A DNA stretch of 64,000 nucleotides from Ptiloglossa arizonensis (lineage: Eukaryota; Arthropoda; Insecta; Hymenoptera; Colletidae): positions 11,553,105-11,617,104 of the forward strand of contig NC_135052.1 in assembly GCF_051014685.1 (NCBI RefSeq). Reading direction: 5' to 3'. This document shows, piece after piece, positions 22,634 to 35,157 of the stretch. The notes beneath the pieces are model-generated. The model had not been told where the DNA came from. It ran no database searches and was given only the letters and a program-made list of their open reading frames with translations. Numbering within the stretch: the first letter of the stretch is position 1; each line of letters opens with the position of its first letter. The position numbers and the translations under genes were made by a program.

Positions 22634-24799
22634 GGGGAAGGCGTTTCATCGGTTCGTTTGAAAGGGAAATTTTGATAGGGAAACGCGTCAAATTAACTGT
22701 ACATAAACATTAGAAGAAAATTACCCCAAAACTGGACGTATGTTGGCTTCATAGGTAAGATCAAAACATTACTTTATACTATAGTAAGGTAAATGACACG
22801 AACTTACGGGACGATCTAATATTTTCGCGAATCTGACGCGTTAAACGAATACAGATAGACGATTCGAACGAAATAATCGCGGAATTTTTCACGCAGATGC
22901 AGACAAGATGGTTTCTTAACGAGTTGACCCGCGTGCGAATTTTTGTCCCCGAGACGATGATTTTTCTCAAATTTTACGCCCAATTTGAACAAAATATGCA
23001 CCCTATCGGTTCACGATCTAGAATTTCTCGTTTCGCGAAATATATACAATATTGTATATTGCGAAATATAGAAATATATTTTGATCCGTGTGCTTAAAGA
23101 ACACGCGCGAATCGACACGAAGGTACGCGTGTATTTTTCAACGTTAAACACGGATCAATGGTACCGGTATTATCGCGTCATTGAAGTACAATGTTTCCCG
23201 TGGAACGTTTGTTATTGTTTAGACGCGACGAAACGCAATCTGAAATCATTTTTCTGTCATTCATGCGTACAAATTCGTAAAATATTTTTATTTCGATCAA
23301 TTTTTTCATCTCGAACGAAATGTTCCAACGTGTTCTCTTTTTTACCGAAAATATTGAGCAAAATATACAAACCTTCGCAGTGGACGATATACACCGTGCA
23401 AAAACAATGCCGGTTTATATACAAATGGTAAATAGTGAAAAAACGCGCGTGTGTTCGCATAGATGCCACGCTCTGTACCCACGTTGCTGTATATTCGATT
23501 AGATACGTGGCAGTCAACGTGTTGAAATGAAGGATCAAATTCCAGGTTGTACGTTCCACTCGTGTCGATGAAAACAGTTGTACGAACGCAAGTTGGTAAA
23601 CGCTACGTTTCCAAGGTGTAACCTTTCGAAGTTTCGTGTCGGAAGTTGTACGTCGAGTAACGCAGCCTCTAATCCGCTCGAACGCGATAACGTAACGCGC
23701 GCGAACGTAGTTGGGTACCAGATAACAATGATATTAGAAACGACGATATTAGTTTGTGATTAGTCATAACATAAATGGTCCTTCCCCGATAAAGACCCTA
23801 GTCAGCCGCGCGTGAAATGGATATCTATCGTTTCAGCGGTGCATAAACCAATAGCAAACTGAATTACCATTTCTGTGGTTGTTCGATACCTGTCTGTGAT
23901 CGTTTACGATTTGGGTCATATTCGAGATTGGGTTGTAATAACAACATTGTCGCTACACCGTGCTCTATACGCGTTCATCTCGCTTCTTTTTTTATTCGTT
24001 TTCATATTTTATATCCTCAAAGTCGTTAATTGGAAGACAAATCCGTTTGGATGAAAAATGTTCAATCGGTCCGAAAGAATCAAATTTACGATCACATCGT
24101 GAAATGGAAATAAAAGGATATTCAAACACGGATGTTTATCGCACGAAAAGGTGCATACCTGATGATCGAAACGTGTTACAAAAAAATTGATCAATCGTGT
24201 CCAGATGCCGCCAAATTTTAAACACTCTTCGAGATAAATGTTTGCAGAGCATTCGCTTCTTTTCGTTGTTTCGTTCGTTGTCGTGCATCTCAAGCTTCGC
24301 GGTGTGTCGGTGTAGTGTACGATCTAGTGCATTCCCTGTGTCTTTTTACGTCGTCGTTTCTCAACCCTTTCGTTTGAAAGTAAGTGCGCGCGAGTGTGTC
24401 GGCGCTAGAATCAACTGCTCGTTACGTAGACGACGAGTATAGTCGACGCTAGGACGTACGGGCCTTGACACGAATACCGACCATAATCGACGCTAGGACC
24501 CACGGATCTTAATATCGAACGAGTGAAATACGCTCGTAAAGTCCCTTCGTAATCGAGCCCCTTGTAAATCGAGCCCCTTACTTTGCAAACGCGCTTCGAG
24601 TACAAAAATGGCTCCAACTTGCGAACAAGATCGAACAAGGTCCGCGTTCGTGCGAAATTTTTCGTCGTTTCCATGCCCCTCGTGGCAACGTTGGTCCCAT
24701 GTGGAACGAAACACGTCGTGCACGATTCTACGATCGATATTATAGAATTTCGATGCAACCGGAGGTAGAAATCTGGCTACGTCCGAGCGCGAACTCGGT
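22634..24799. other. Unique sequence, no gene recognised
   Basis: AT-richer than the left part. The 18-bp perfect palindrome ATATACAATATTGTATAT lies at 23042-23059. No gene or repeat family is recognised. Confidence 0.45.
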
Positions 24800-25625
24800 C
24801 GAACGTGAGTATTCTATCGATTATAGAATCTACAATGAAATCGTTTAGATTCTATATAGAAGAGATATAAATTCTAGATAGAATCGATTATAGAATCGCG
24901 CAGGAAGTAACTATGATAGAATACCGTGTAACACCGTAATTCTACGATAGAATACCGTGTAATACCGTAATTCTATGATAGAATACCGTGTAATACCGTA
25001 CTTCTATGATAGAATACCGTGTAATACCGTAATTCTATGATACAATACCGTAACTCTATGGTAGAATACCGCGCAATACCGTAACTCTATGATAGAATAC
25101 CGCGTAATACCGTAACTCTATGATACAAGACCGTGTAATACCGTAATTCTATGATAGAATATCGTGTAATTTTTTAATTCTATTATACAATACCCTAACT
25201 CTATGGTAGAATATCGCGCACTACCGTAACTCTATGATAGAATACCGTGTAATACCGTAATTCTGTGATAGAATACCGTGTAACGAAACACATCGTACAC
25301 GATTCTAGAATCATTTAAATTCTACATTGAAGAGACATAAGTTCTCAATAGAATATCGTGCACGATTCAAGAATCGGTTAGATTCTATAGAGAAGAAATG
25401 TAGATTCCCGACAAAATCGATAATAGGATCGTGGACTGAGTAACGATACTCTACGACAGAATACCGTGTAACAGAATACGTCGTGCACGATTCTAGAATC
25501 GGTTAGATTCGATGGAGAAGAGATACAGGTTCTCGATAGAATCGTGCACCAAGTAACGGTATTCTATGACAGAATACCGTGTACCAGAATACATCGTGCA
25601 CGATTCTATAATCGCTGGAATACTC
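24800..25625 (+). repeat. Composite satellite: 31-bp core and longer flanking units
   Basis: The core (about 24905-25290) is a head-to-tail 31-bp repeat of GATAGAATACCGTGTAATAC plus CGTAATTCTAT, with starts at 24915, 24946, 24977 and 25008. Some later units are shortened to 21-22 bp. The flanks carry longer units built from ATCGTGCACGATTCTAGAAT, GGTTAGATTCTATAGAGAAG and a GATAGAATCG block, at about 24815-24900, 25285-25350, 25355-25440 and 25478-25610. Core and flank units share the GATAGAAT motif, so one probably grew from the other. Confidence 0.88.
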
Positions 25626-26616
25626 CCGGAGTATTCGAACTAGGCGTACTTTACTCCCCTCCGAAGGGGAATGTCCCCGATTCTTCTTGAATGGCACCAC
25701 GTGGCGGGTCGGTCGCAATCGCGTCGGACACTCGACGTTGGCCAGCGTCTGTCAGGAACGTCTAGAGCGGTTGAAAAGGTTTCGCGCGCGCGAAAAGAGC
25801 TCGAGACGGAGTTTGGGAGTCGCGGCGTCTCCCTTCATCGAAGAACAACCCCCTGGCTCGAACATGGAACCGTTGAACGGTCAGGAGCGTCCGTTGGTTC
25901 GCTGGTAGGGGTGACGGCTGGAGGTTAGAGTCGGGAACAGCGGGAAAAGTCTTTAAAAGGGCTGTAGGAGCGTAGGTAGGACTGACTGGGAGATAGGTGA
26001 ATGAGTACGTGAGTACATATTTGTTTAGCTAGAAGCACTCGCTCGTTCTATCCTCGCCTCTCTTCCGCCCACTGTTTCGTTCTCTTTCTCTCTCTCTCTC
26101 TCTCTGTTGCTCTCTGTCTCCCTATCCCTCGTATATCGTTCTCTCTCGGGTTTCGACCCTCTGTTTCTCTCTCTCTCTCTCTCTCTCTCCGCTGGACACG
26201 CTGCCCGTTTTCCATGCTCGTCCGCGAATCGGATGAATGGATAAACCGGGACAGACGAACTGTACCAAGGCGAAAACTGCTTCCATCTCCGTGCGCGTTG
26301 CCCGTACCACCTCAGGTCCCGTTCTTTTTGGCCCTGTCCGCCACGACAACCGGAATTCAGTTAATCCTGCACGGTAATGCGTTTAACGCGGCCAACTAGT
26401 ACCGCGTAACTGCGTCCGCTCGAGTATCCAAGGGACGGGGTCTGATCTTGGAATCGTGGACGTCGAGACGGAATCTCTCGTCGAAATAACGCGGAAATTT
26501 ACCCAACGGGGAAAATAATTATGAACGAAGAAATTTTCGATACAGGGGAATCCGTTTATTGTCGTCATCTTGGAGACTTGCAGCCTTTTATCGGAATACC
26601 AGCACCGGGTGGTACT
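25626..26616. other. Unique sequence with CT tracts
   Basis: No gene is recognised. (CT)n tracts lie at 26080-26105 and 26165-26192. Confidence 0.45.
26085..26195 (+). repeat. Pair of (CT)n tracts
   Basis: Two CT runs of roughly 25 bp each, separated by about 60 bp of mixed pyrimidine-rich sequence. Confidence 0.85.
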
Positions 26617-26699
26617 AATTCGTGTACTTACAGCTGTTGGAAGTGTCGTAGTAGTTTCTTTACGATGCAGAAAACGAGGAGACTTATTGAGCAACCTAT
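26617..26699 (+). mobile_element. MITE family B, right-end fragment
   Basis: Matches the right part of the 39833-40000 element: ATTCGTGTACTTACAGCTGT, TTCTTTACGATGCAGAAAAC, then GACTTATTGAGCAACCTAT ending before TA at 26700-26701. The left terminal repeat could not be found, so the copy is truncated or too diverged. Confidence 0.6.
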
Positions 26700-26701
26700 T
26701 A

Positions 26702-28219
26702 TCGTACAGAGAATAAAAGATGTTCGTTGTCGAACTCGATTTACTGCAAACAATTACGAGGTTTGTACACAGTTTCGTACGATAGCGTCTTCTGTGTCAT
26801 AAAACGATGCACTCGTGTGAAAGATGAAACGTATGCTTCGTTTATTACGACTCACTCGTGTTGTAGCGTCGCGAGTAGCGCGGGATAAATTCCATTTGCC
26901 CCTCGTGAAGGGAGAAACGATTCGTTTTTAAAAATCTGGCGAACAGCTGCCGATCGGGCAGGTCGCTTCGTAAACCTCGCGACGCTTGATCGTTCGCAGC
27001 TTAAATGTTCCCATCGTCGCTGGAAAGTCGCATAATCTCTTATTTAAGAGTCTTATTTAAGAATTGACAAATACCAATCACCCAAGACGATCGAACTCTT
27101 CCCTCGACGAAACCGGGACGAATCGGTCACGACAAAACCATCGAAGCAACGCGAAAACTCTCCTCCCCGCACCGTGTAAATAAATCAATGTTTACGTTGA
27201 ACACGTGGTCGTGATTCAACCGTCTCGACTCGAACACACTCGGTCGATTCGAAGCGCAGTTATCCGAGCGACGCAACGCTCAACATTTGGTCAAGCAAGC
27301 TTGTTACTCGACACGTGTACGTTTGGAAGTAAGTTTCGAAGAAAAGCTCCAATCGGTACGAATTGTGCCGAGAATCCGTACTCGATCACTCCGTGTGCAA
27401 TTATACCGATAATCGAATTTCGATCACAATGGACGGATTATTTCCGATTTATCGGTATTAAAATAACGATACGCGATCGGTGAGATTGTTTCCGCGATCG
27501 TAGCGATCGGATTCCACGGTGCTGGTAGACGATCGCCGAGAATCCTACCCGGTACATTCGGAACCATTGGTGTACAGCGAGTGGAACGAACACAGGGATC
27601 TGCTTAAATCAGTTTCGAGCGGTCTCTCGAGCGATACCCTCGTCGGTTGTGAAACTTGCAGCGTCCAGAAAAGCTCCCTTCGGGCCGAGCCCGAATCGTT
27701 ATCAGCCGGGTGTCGAGGACGCTACCGGCCGCCTCGGCACCCCGCGCTTTTTTTTACGAGATCGCTACGTTCGTTCCACCGAGTATACTTTCCGAACGAA
27801 CCGAGAGAATTCGGTCGAGGTGGAATCGTCCGGCGTCGAATTGGCCCGGTCGAAATCGCGGGACACGGTTTCACCTAAATTCCAAAGGTTACGTTCGGGC
27901 TACGTGGACCCCGCCCACCCGGCCCTGTCCGTGGCGCGCTGTAAAAGCTTCTCCGGGTTTACGCACGTGCACGCGCACGACGCGGTGAACGCGGAAAAGT
28001 AACGAACACGGAAAAGCGCCTTGCGATATTTTGCGGATACCTGATGGATTTCGATCGACCGGTGAATTTTCGAGCCGTAGCTCGTCGAACGAGAGAGGGT
28101 TGCCCGAGGGGGCGAGAGGCAACGTGTATATAAACGACAAACGGACCGTGGAGTCCGTGGTCCTCCGAGCGGGCGTGTGTGCTTCGTCGTAGCAAAAGGG
28201 GGATCAGGAGACCGTAGAG
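26702..28219. other. Unique sequence, weak coding hints at 27.5-28.0 kb
   Basis: No gene is assigned. Around 27519-28002 two different plus-strand frames have protein-like composition, but neither has an ATG near its left end and neither resembles a family I know. The rest is featureless. Confidence 0.35.
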
Positions 28220-28272
28220 ACGGAGGAGGAGGAGGAGGAGGAGGAAGAGGAGGAGGAGGAGGTGGAGGAGGG
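28220..28272 (+). repeat. (GGA)n polypurine repeat
   Basis: About 53 bp of GGA triplets with one GAA and one GGT interruption. It is almost pure purine and mirror-like. Confidence 0.93.
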
Positions 28273-28563
28273 TGCGTCGTATATCGATACTCGCACGGTC
28301 GAGTGTTTGCAGCGATATTTGGTCCATTTCCATTTGCCGCACGTGGCGCGTTTACGGTTCACACCTCTTACCGCCTCCCACCGTTTCGTCCACTTCTGGA
28401 TCGGCTCCGCTCTCGTCCCTGCCACCCCCGCGTAATGGACACGCAAGGTGTTGTCGACTATGCAAACGAAGCCACTCGACCTTTCTCGAGGCTCGTAGGT
28501 GGACCAAAGGGAACGGGCGCTTGTTTGGCGATTTTTATTCGGTCCACCCCGCCTACCCCGTTG

Positions 28564-28586
28564 TCATCGTCGTCGTCGTCGTCGTA
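28564..28586 (+). repeat. (CGT)n microsatellite
   Basis: Seven CGT triplets. A short (CAG)4-5 run follows at about 28966-28980. Confidence 0.9.
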
Positions 28587-28589
28587 ATT

Positions 28590-29887
28590 ACGTACGTTTT
28601 GAATCGAGTCGTTCGGTAAAGTTCGCGAACGCGGAGAATCGATGGAAAGGATCGCGGTACTTCTCGGTTACGGTGTTTCGTTTCTTGGTTTCTTCGAGAA
28701 ACGAGAATTTCTCGGAAAGCACCACCACCACAGTCGCCACCACCGCCGCCGATGGTTCGCGTCCAGATGAAATTGTGTACTTTGCGACGGACAAATAAGA
28801 TTCATCGCACGGACGAGTTCGAAGAGCTTCCCGAGGATATTCCAAGAATCGGGTTTCTCCGACGGTGGACAGACCCATCTATATCGATTCCGGTCGGACG
28901 TGTACGCGCTGCCCGGGCGGATGTTCGGACAGGGAAAAAAAATTTAATATATCCAAATATATCACAGCAGCAGCAGCAGGCGACGATCGGCCATTCAGAA
29001 CTCCATAATTTGATATGCAGCGAAATCGGGCGAGAAAGCAGCGATGGGGTGGAAATGGTTTTTAGGGTGAGGAGCAAGGTGAAGCAAGGATCGACGGGGG
29101 CGAGGGGGTAGCAGTTACTGATGGGACGTCCCGAACAGATGTGGACATTATTCATTACGACTGACCAGCAGCAGGCTCTCCGAATACTCTCGTCTTTGGC
29201 CGAAAGAAGACGTCCACTTCTTTCGTGCTATCCCGCGGCAAACCGCCCTCCTCCGCCCCTTGGAGTTCGATATATCGCGTGTTTTTCGACCTACGTTTGT
29301 CGCGTAGTTTCCAGTGGTCGAATCTCGACGCGAGTAAGTTTCATTTAATTACCGATGATCCTCGTACGAGAGATTTCGTACATCGATGCGGTATCTTTCT
29401 TTCGCGATACCGATTCGCGAACATTGCTTTCGTAGACTGTTGACGGACTGTGCATAGTTGTACGCGATACGATAATTTGTCTCGCGATTGTAATTCAAGA
29501 AAGTATTTTTATCTACAAATTTATATTTAAAGGAACTATCTAACGTATCGATTTTTTAAAAAAAGGCTCCAATTGTCGGATAAAATCGAGTAACGTCGCT
29601 CTCTTTGAAAGAGAAATGTTCGATTTTTGACTTTAATTTTGCAACTTTCTACTCGAAAAAAAAAATGAAGTTTAAAAGTAGCTTCGGGCTGCTACATCGT
29701 CCTTACGCAATTAAGCAACGCGTAGACTTCGTCTCGTTTGCACAACGAAGCGATAATAACGCAAACAACGATAGACTATCCCTTAATCCGCTACGAATTT
29801 ACCCCTTCGTTAAAATATAAGACTTATCGACGCTTTTTACAGACAACCTTTGAATCTCCGTCACAATTTTACACACTTATGATACTA
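28590..29887. other. Unique sequence, no gene recognised
   Basis: Overlapping open frames at 28.5-29.4 kb have no recognisable domain. The right part is AT-rich. Confidence 0.45.
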
Positions 29888-30019
29888 TCAGCTTGTTCGG
29901 AAAGTCAATTCGTTTTTTTTTATGCAAATGAAACACGATTTTTTTAAAGCGTACAAACATTTTACGAAATTATATACTCTCCGTTTCGAAAAACGAAACG
30001 ATTTTCCGAGACAACCGAA
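29888..30019 (+). mobile_element. MITE family A, complete copy with TA flanks
   Basis: A 132-bp element between TA at 29886-29887 and TA at 30020-30021. The left end is TCAGCTTGTTCGGAAAGTC and the right end is CGATTTTCCGAGACAACCGAA. The interior (ATGCAAATGAAACACGATTT, GCGTACAAACATTTTACG, TACTCTCCGTTTCGAAAAAC) aligns along its full length with the 20714 copy. Same orientation as 20714. Confidence 0.87.
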
Positions 30020-30605
30020 TATTTTTTCGAAACCTCGTGATACAACCGATACCGATAATTTCTCCTCGCGAACGAGACCGTTCAATTCGTTTCGCGTCCT
30101 CCTCTCGTTTCCATCGTTTCGATTGAACGAATCAATCGGCGAAAGTACCGAAAGCTTAATAATCATTTCATTTCGAACCTATTGATTTTTCCCTCGGTGT
30201 AATATCGAATCGCGCGTAATTACGAGAAAATTTTGTCAAACGGTACATCGAACCGTGTTTCTCGGAGACTTCGTTTCGTACGATCGAATCGATAGAAACG
30301 TTAATGCTCGTCCCCGTTCGAACTTATATCGGTTTCGTTATTTACAGACGGTGGACGATTGCCTCCGGAAAAAAAGAAAGGAAGGAAAAAACAAAAAAAA
30401 AGAAAAGAAAAAAAAATTGTCTTCGAAGAAAGCGACGGGATCTCCTCGATATCGGCCTCTTTCGAGGACTTCCTCCGCCCGATATACATCACGCCCCCTC
30501 GGTTTCCACTTTTCCCTTCTCGGTGTTTATCTCGCTATTTCTTGGACCGAGGACCGGTGACTCCCACGCACACGGCCGCGTCGTGACGAGAAACCGGGGT
30601 ACACG

Positions 30606-30662
30606 AGCGCGGGAAAAGAGGAAAAAAAAAGAAAGAAAGAAAGAAAGAAAAAAAAAGAAAAG
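30606..30662 (+). repeat. (GAAA)n simple repeat
   Basis: About 57 bp of GAAA units and A-runs. Confidence 0.9.
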
Positions 30663-31219
30663 AAGGCCACGCATTCGCGACACCGTCGTGAATTATTTCT
30701 CGTTGGTTCGTAGTTTCCTCTCCTTCGGCGCTCTTCGTGGCCGTCGAAGGGCGACCCACCCCTCCGTGGCCGTCTCTACCTGGCTTTATGGCTTAAACAA
30801 AACTTTCCTATATTACAAGTCCGTGAAATATGAATACGATGGCGAAAGGGAAGTCTAGTAGTAGGGCGGCTCGGAAGGGGTGAGTGGGTGTCGGAGGGTT
30901 GCCGGACGACCGTGAGGAAGGGGTGTCAAGGGGGTGGAGATCCGGTCACTTGCCTGCCATTACTGGTCCCGCGCGCTGCCGTTGGCAAACCCAATTTGTT
31001 ATCGACTTATTGGCCAAATTACTTACTATTACCGCAGATTTATTTCGCGTATTAGTCCACGGCTACGCCCAACTCGTTACGTCTCCATTAATTACCGGAC
31101 GTCGGGCGCGTCCTTGCGCCGTTTAAGTATATTTCATACGTCGCGAGTTCGAGAACCGGAGAACGGTCGGTACGGAACGCGTCATTTATTTTTCCTCGTG
31201 TTTTCACGGCTACGTGGCG

Positions 31220-31227
31220 TATAAAAG
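31220..31227 (+). promoter_or_regulatory. Isolated TATA-box-like TATAAAAG
   Basis: A perfect TATAAAAG preceded by GTGGCG. No strong initiator motif was found 25-32 bp downstream (sequence there is TTTCGAGTT). Candidate only. Confidence 0.15.
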
Positions 31228-31361
31228 CTCACCGTTCATCAAAATTTCGAGTTCTCGTTACCACTTGTCCTCCGGTGGAAGCCAGTTGAAAAATTCCAAT
31301 AGTAAAATAGACCGAGAGTCCCGAGCAACTTTCTTGCAGTTGCTCAACCCCTTGATCTACG

Positions 31362-31772
31362 ACTTAAGTTTCGATGATGCGTGTCACGAGCAACGATAAA
31401 ATTGAGAACACGACTCTCACTGTCCTCGCGAACGCTAAATTTCCTTTTCGAAGAAGTATAAGGATTCTTTCTTCTAATCTTTTCAAGAAAATATATTCCA
31501 ACGTGGTACACAAGAACGTGGTCCTTACGTTCTCTTCAACACAAGTTTCGTACGATATTGTAGGCGAAAAAATAAGGATTCTTTTTTCTAATCTTCTTAA
31601 GAAAATATATTCCAACGTAGTAAACGCTAAATTTCCTCTTCGAAGATCCATAAGGATTCTTTCTTCTAATCTTCTCGAGAAAATATACTCGAACGTAGTA
31701 CACAAGAGTACACTTTCCTTACGTTCTCCTCGGTACAAGTTTCGTACGATATTGTAGGCGAAAGGGTTAAGA
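31362..31772 (-). repeat. Dispersed repeat G, copy 2, with internal 192-bp duplication
   Basis: Inverted relative to 14570-14778. An internal direct duplication is visible: AACGCTAAATTTCC starts at 31431 and 31623, and CAAGTTTCGTACGATATTGT occurs in both halves. GATTCTTTCTTCTAATCTT followed by AAAATATATTCCAACGTRG occurs three times. Minus-strand translation gives repeated L-E-Y-I-F-L-R-R-L-E-K-R-I-L, which is a consequence of the duplication. Confidence 0.7.
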
Positions 31773-33339
31773 AGAGAGCGAGGTTGTTTCGTACACAATC
31801 TGGACAACGATGGTACGGTGCAGAAATAGACGAAGGAATACGATGGTTGTTGGAACGGTACCGATTCAAGTTGCTTCCCGAGCTGTTTCTTTTTCTCGAA
31901 TCGACGTTATCGGAATGAACGAAATAAAATATTTCCGGTCGCGTCGCGATCCAAGAGGAAAGGGACAACCCGTACGCGTTCCCATCGTGGGAGTTTGTTT
32001 CAAGAAGGAACGGGGACGCGGACGCGTTACACACAGCCGGTGGAAACATCTTCGGCCGGGATTATGATTCCCACAGAACGAAAGTGGCTTCGACGGAGTC
32101 GATGTAGCATCCTGGAAATTCCAGCGAGGCCGCGCGCTCTTTACACACGAGCACTCTCACGGGCTGAACATACAATCAACACGCGAGTTTACCTTGAGTA
32201 TTTTTCAAAGGACGATACCGCCGCCGCGAGTCTTTCAATATCGACAAACCTCGAATAACTCGGAGGGGAAACGAGCGGTTATACTGTAAACAATACACAC
32301 GGCGACATTAACGGACCTTCAAACAAACATCCTACTTTGCGTTCTTCTTGTTTGAGCTCTTTCGCTAGCGAACAGACCCTCTCCATCGTACCGAAGCGAT
32401 CTTTCGGTACACTGGCTCGTGATAAACGTATGGAAAAATTGTCGATTCGAGGAACACAGTTATCGAGTCTTCGACCGATTCGCGATGTTTAATTTACCTC
32501 GCGCATAAAATTACCAAGGGTTAACTAATATCGTTAATAACCATCGAAAGACGAGCCGGGAGATCGAAGTTTCCTGGAAGATAATCTTTTTCTTAGATTC
32601 GTCGATATTATTAACACGAAACGAAATTTCTGTTCTCGAATCAATCCACGCCTAACTCATTCGCGAGACATCGTCACCGAAAAGATTTAATCGATATTTG
32701 TACGAAATATTCCGGGATCGAGTTGATTCAATGGCGTTCGGAGCAGTTCGAAACCGCAGAACCCGGAGGAAAATCTTGGAAACGTTCTTGTCCGTTGATT
32801 CCAATATTTTCCCTAAAGATCCAACGAATCGGTAACGCGGACGAAGGACACCACCTCGGGTCGGTGGATACACCACCCGGGCCTCTGGATGAACGATAAA
32901 ATGTGCCACGTGTTACCGGGCACTTGATATTCATGCACGTTCGTCCGTAGCACGTCGAACCTCAACTAACGGATACCCGGCAATCTAATAAAGATAAAAA
33001 ATAACGTCGACTCCTACTCTCTTGGACGATTCTCGCGGCCCTTACCGGCGGCGCGAGTTATATTGAAAAATATATATCTCCCCTATGCTGACCCATCCGT
33101 AGCCTGCATATAAACTGCCCCCTTATGGAATCTGCGAGCAAGCGTCTACGAGGTATTAGAACGCTCCGAATGGCCGCTCCACTCTGTCACGGTCATTCGG
33201 ACTCGCAAACCTACCCTTGGACTTCGACATCCTCGCTTACGATGTACCCAATTTTCAACGCGACCGGTACTCCAGACACCATACTTTCCTCCTTGATTAA
33301 ATCGTATTTCGACGGTGTTCCTCGGTTATTACCAAGTAC
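31773..33339. other. Unique sequence, no gene recognised
   Basis: Mixed composition and no repeat family. Short frames have no recognisable features. Confidence 0.45.
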
Positions 33340-33668
33340 TTAAGGGGTACACCGGTCCGAGACGTTAAGAAATTGGTAAATTTTGCCAATTTTTTGGTTA
33401 CAAGTCGTTAGTAAATGATAATTGTAGTCTTGTTCGGGGAATATCGATGCAACTTTCAGATTCTTTTTACAATTTCGCGAAAGTAAAAATCGTACGAAAT
33501 GACAAAGTTATTCCCTTTTGGTGAAACATTGAGAGATTTGAAAGAAAAAAATATCGTCGATACGTAAACCAGAGACTATCGTAGTGTAAAATTCAGCGTA
33601 GGATTTTTGGAAAATTTTACCAATAGTCTGAAGAAAAAGCAATAATTTTTATCCAGGAAAATGACTTG
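33340..33668 (+). repeat. Dispersed repeat F, copy 2
   Basis: Aligns with 1427-1785 over its length: TTAAGGGGTACACC, TTACAAGTCGTTAGTAAA, TTTCGCGAAAGTAAAAATCG, GTAAACCAGAGACTATCGTA, TTTTTGGAAAATTTTACCAA and AAAAGCAATAATTTTTATCC. Small indels separate the copies. Confidence 0.65.
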
Positions 33669-33966
33669 AAACGTTTATAAAAAATTAGATAATCGATATA
33701 TCAAAAGTATCGTTGTAAAATACTCTGTATAGTAGACCATCTCCGTAGAATCGGATCTAAACGAGACTGCATCCGGTCGGACGATCGATCTTCGATCGTT
33801 TCCGTTCTTAAACGTTGAGAAGTCGCTCGGTCGAAATTTTGTACAATATTTGTACGTTTCTCGATTCTCTTGGGTCTAGTCCTCGATCCCAGCAATCGGG
33901 CGCTATTCGAGATTTTTATTTCCCCCAGCTATTGAAACGCAAATTTCAAATGTTCTACGTACAGTT

Positions 33967-34668
33967 CTACGGTACGCTTGTGTTTCGACAAACCACAGAC
34001 ACTTTCTGAAGCGCGAACGATTGGTTTTGTCGAATTTTTACATCGTCGAGCAAAATAAAATTTACCTTCACGTTCGCCACGAAATTCTCCTCTAATCCTT
34101 CTAGCCATAAAATCAAAGAGATTCTTGATACGTTCGTTTCGAAGCGATAAATTCTTTTCCCCGACATTTCTTCCGATCGTTTGAACGTTACACGAGCACG
34201 AGTAAATAATGCAAAAGAGGTCTGTTCGTTAAATTCGAAGAACGCTAATAAATACACCGTAATTCTTAGATCGAACCAACGAAACTTCCTGCTAAAGTTT
34301 CGTCCGAATTTACATCGATATTCTCTCGTCGGACCCGACCAGAATCCGACTCGAGTTCGAGCCGAACGTAATTTCATCGAGATACCGAAAATACTTACTC
34401 GGTTGTACGCAATCGTGTCCCGTTGTCGCATAAAATTCCGCTTGGAGATCGATCGTCCACGAAACGTCGATCGAAACGGTTCGTCGTCGAAACGTCGATC
34501 GTGTCTCGTCGAAACGACGCGTACCTTTCGGCCTGTATCCGTGATTTCGATTCGAAGAACGAGAAACGGCCAGTACCGCGACAAAGAAGAAAGAAAAGAA
34601 CGACGGGTAGGACGACGTATGTTGACACATCTGCTCGTCGACGTACGGCGCTCTCCTTTCAACTTCAT
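33967..34668 (-). CDS. Unassigned open frame, probably not a gene
   Basis: A 233-codon frame from an ATG at 34668, the longest ATG-started frame without low-complexity repeats in the window. It is Arg-rich and I recognise no domain, signal peptide or catalytic motif. A plus-strand frame of 192 codons overlaps most of it (34181-34759). Long openness on both strands is what CG-rich, TCGA-rich DNA gives by chance. No neighbour supports it. I list it only because it is the best of its kind here. Confidence 0.1.
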   Translation of the reverse strand: MKLKGERRTSTSRCVNIRRPTRRSFLSSLSRYWPFLVLRIEITDTGRKVRVVSTRHDRRFDDEPFRSTFRGRSISKRNFMRQRDTIAYNRVSIFGISMKLRSARTRVGFWSGPTREYRCKFGRNFSRKFRWFDLRITVYLLAFFEFNEQTSFALFTRARVTFKRSEEMSGKRIYRFETNVSRISLILWLEGLEENFVANVKVNFILLDDVKIRQNQSFALQKVSVVCRNTSVP

Positions 34669-35157
34669 AAATCGCGGCACGGGTATTATTTATTTAATGC
34701 CTCTCGCTCCGCGTTACACAACTATTTACATAGAGCGGTACGGTCTCGGTGGATGGTAGGATGCGTCGTTGGTCGACCGAGGAAGAAGAAAGACGGCCAT
34801 ATGCGAGTCTTCAACGCCCACGTTTCTTTGCCCGGTTATGCGCACGCGAGCACCACCCGCCGGTGTACATAAGTGTGTACAAACGCAGAAACGCGGTCGG
34901 TTTGTACAAACAATTCGACCCACATTGCCGAACTTGTACGCAACGCGGAATTTTCGCTCGATTCTCCGTATTAACAGTTTCTGCTTGTTTGCACGTTCCC
35001 CTCTCGCTCCACCGTACCATTGTTCTTCCCGCGCTCCGATATCTATTTCGAAATCGTTTCGGATCTACCTGCTCCGAAGTTACGTTACACTGGAACGCGT
35101 ACTCCTCCGAGCCTCGGGGATTTTTATCCGATTGTGCCTCTTTGAGCGTTTCTGTCG

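Larger units (their letters stand above)
30022..31361. other. Unique sequence with poly-purine tracts
   Basis: A-rich GAAA tracts lie at 30365-30415 and 30606-30662. The latter half is GC-rich. No gene is recognised. A conserved-looking AT-balanced block lies at about 30.95-31.1 kb. Confidence 0.4.
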
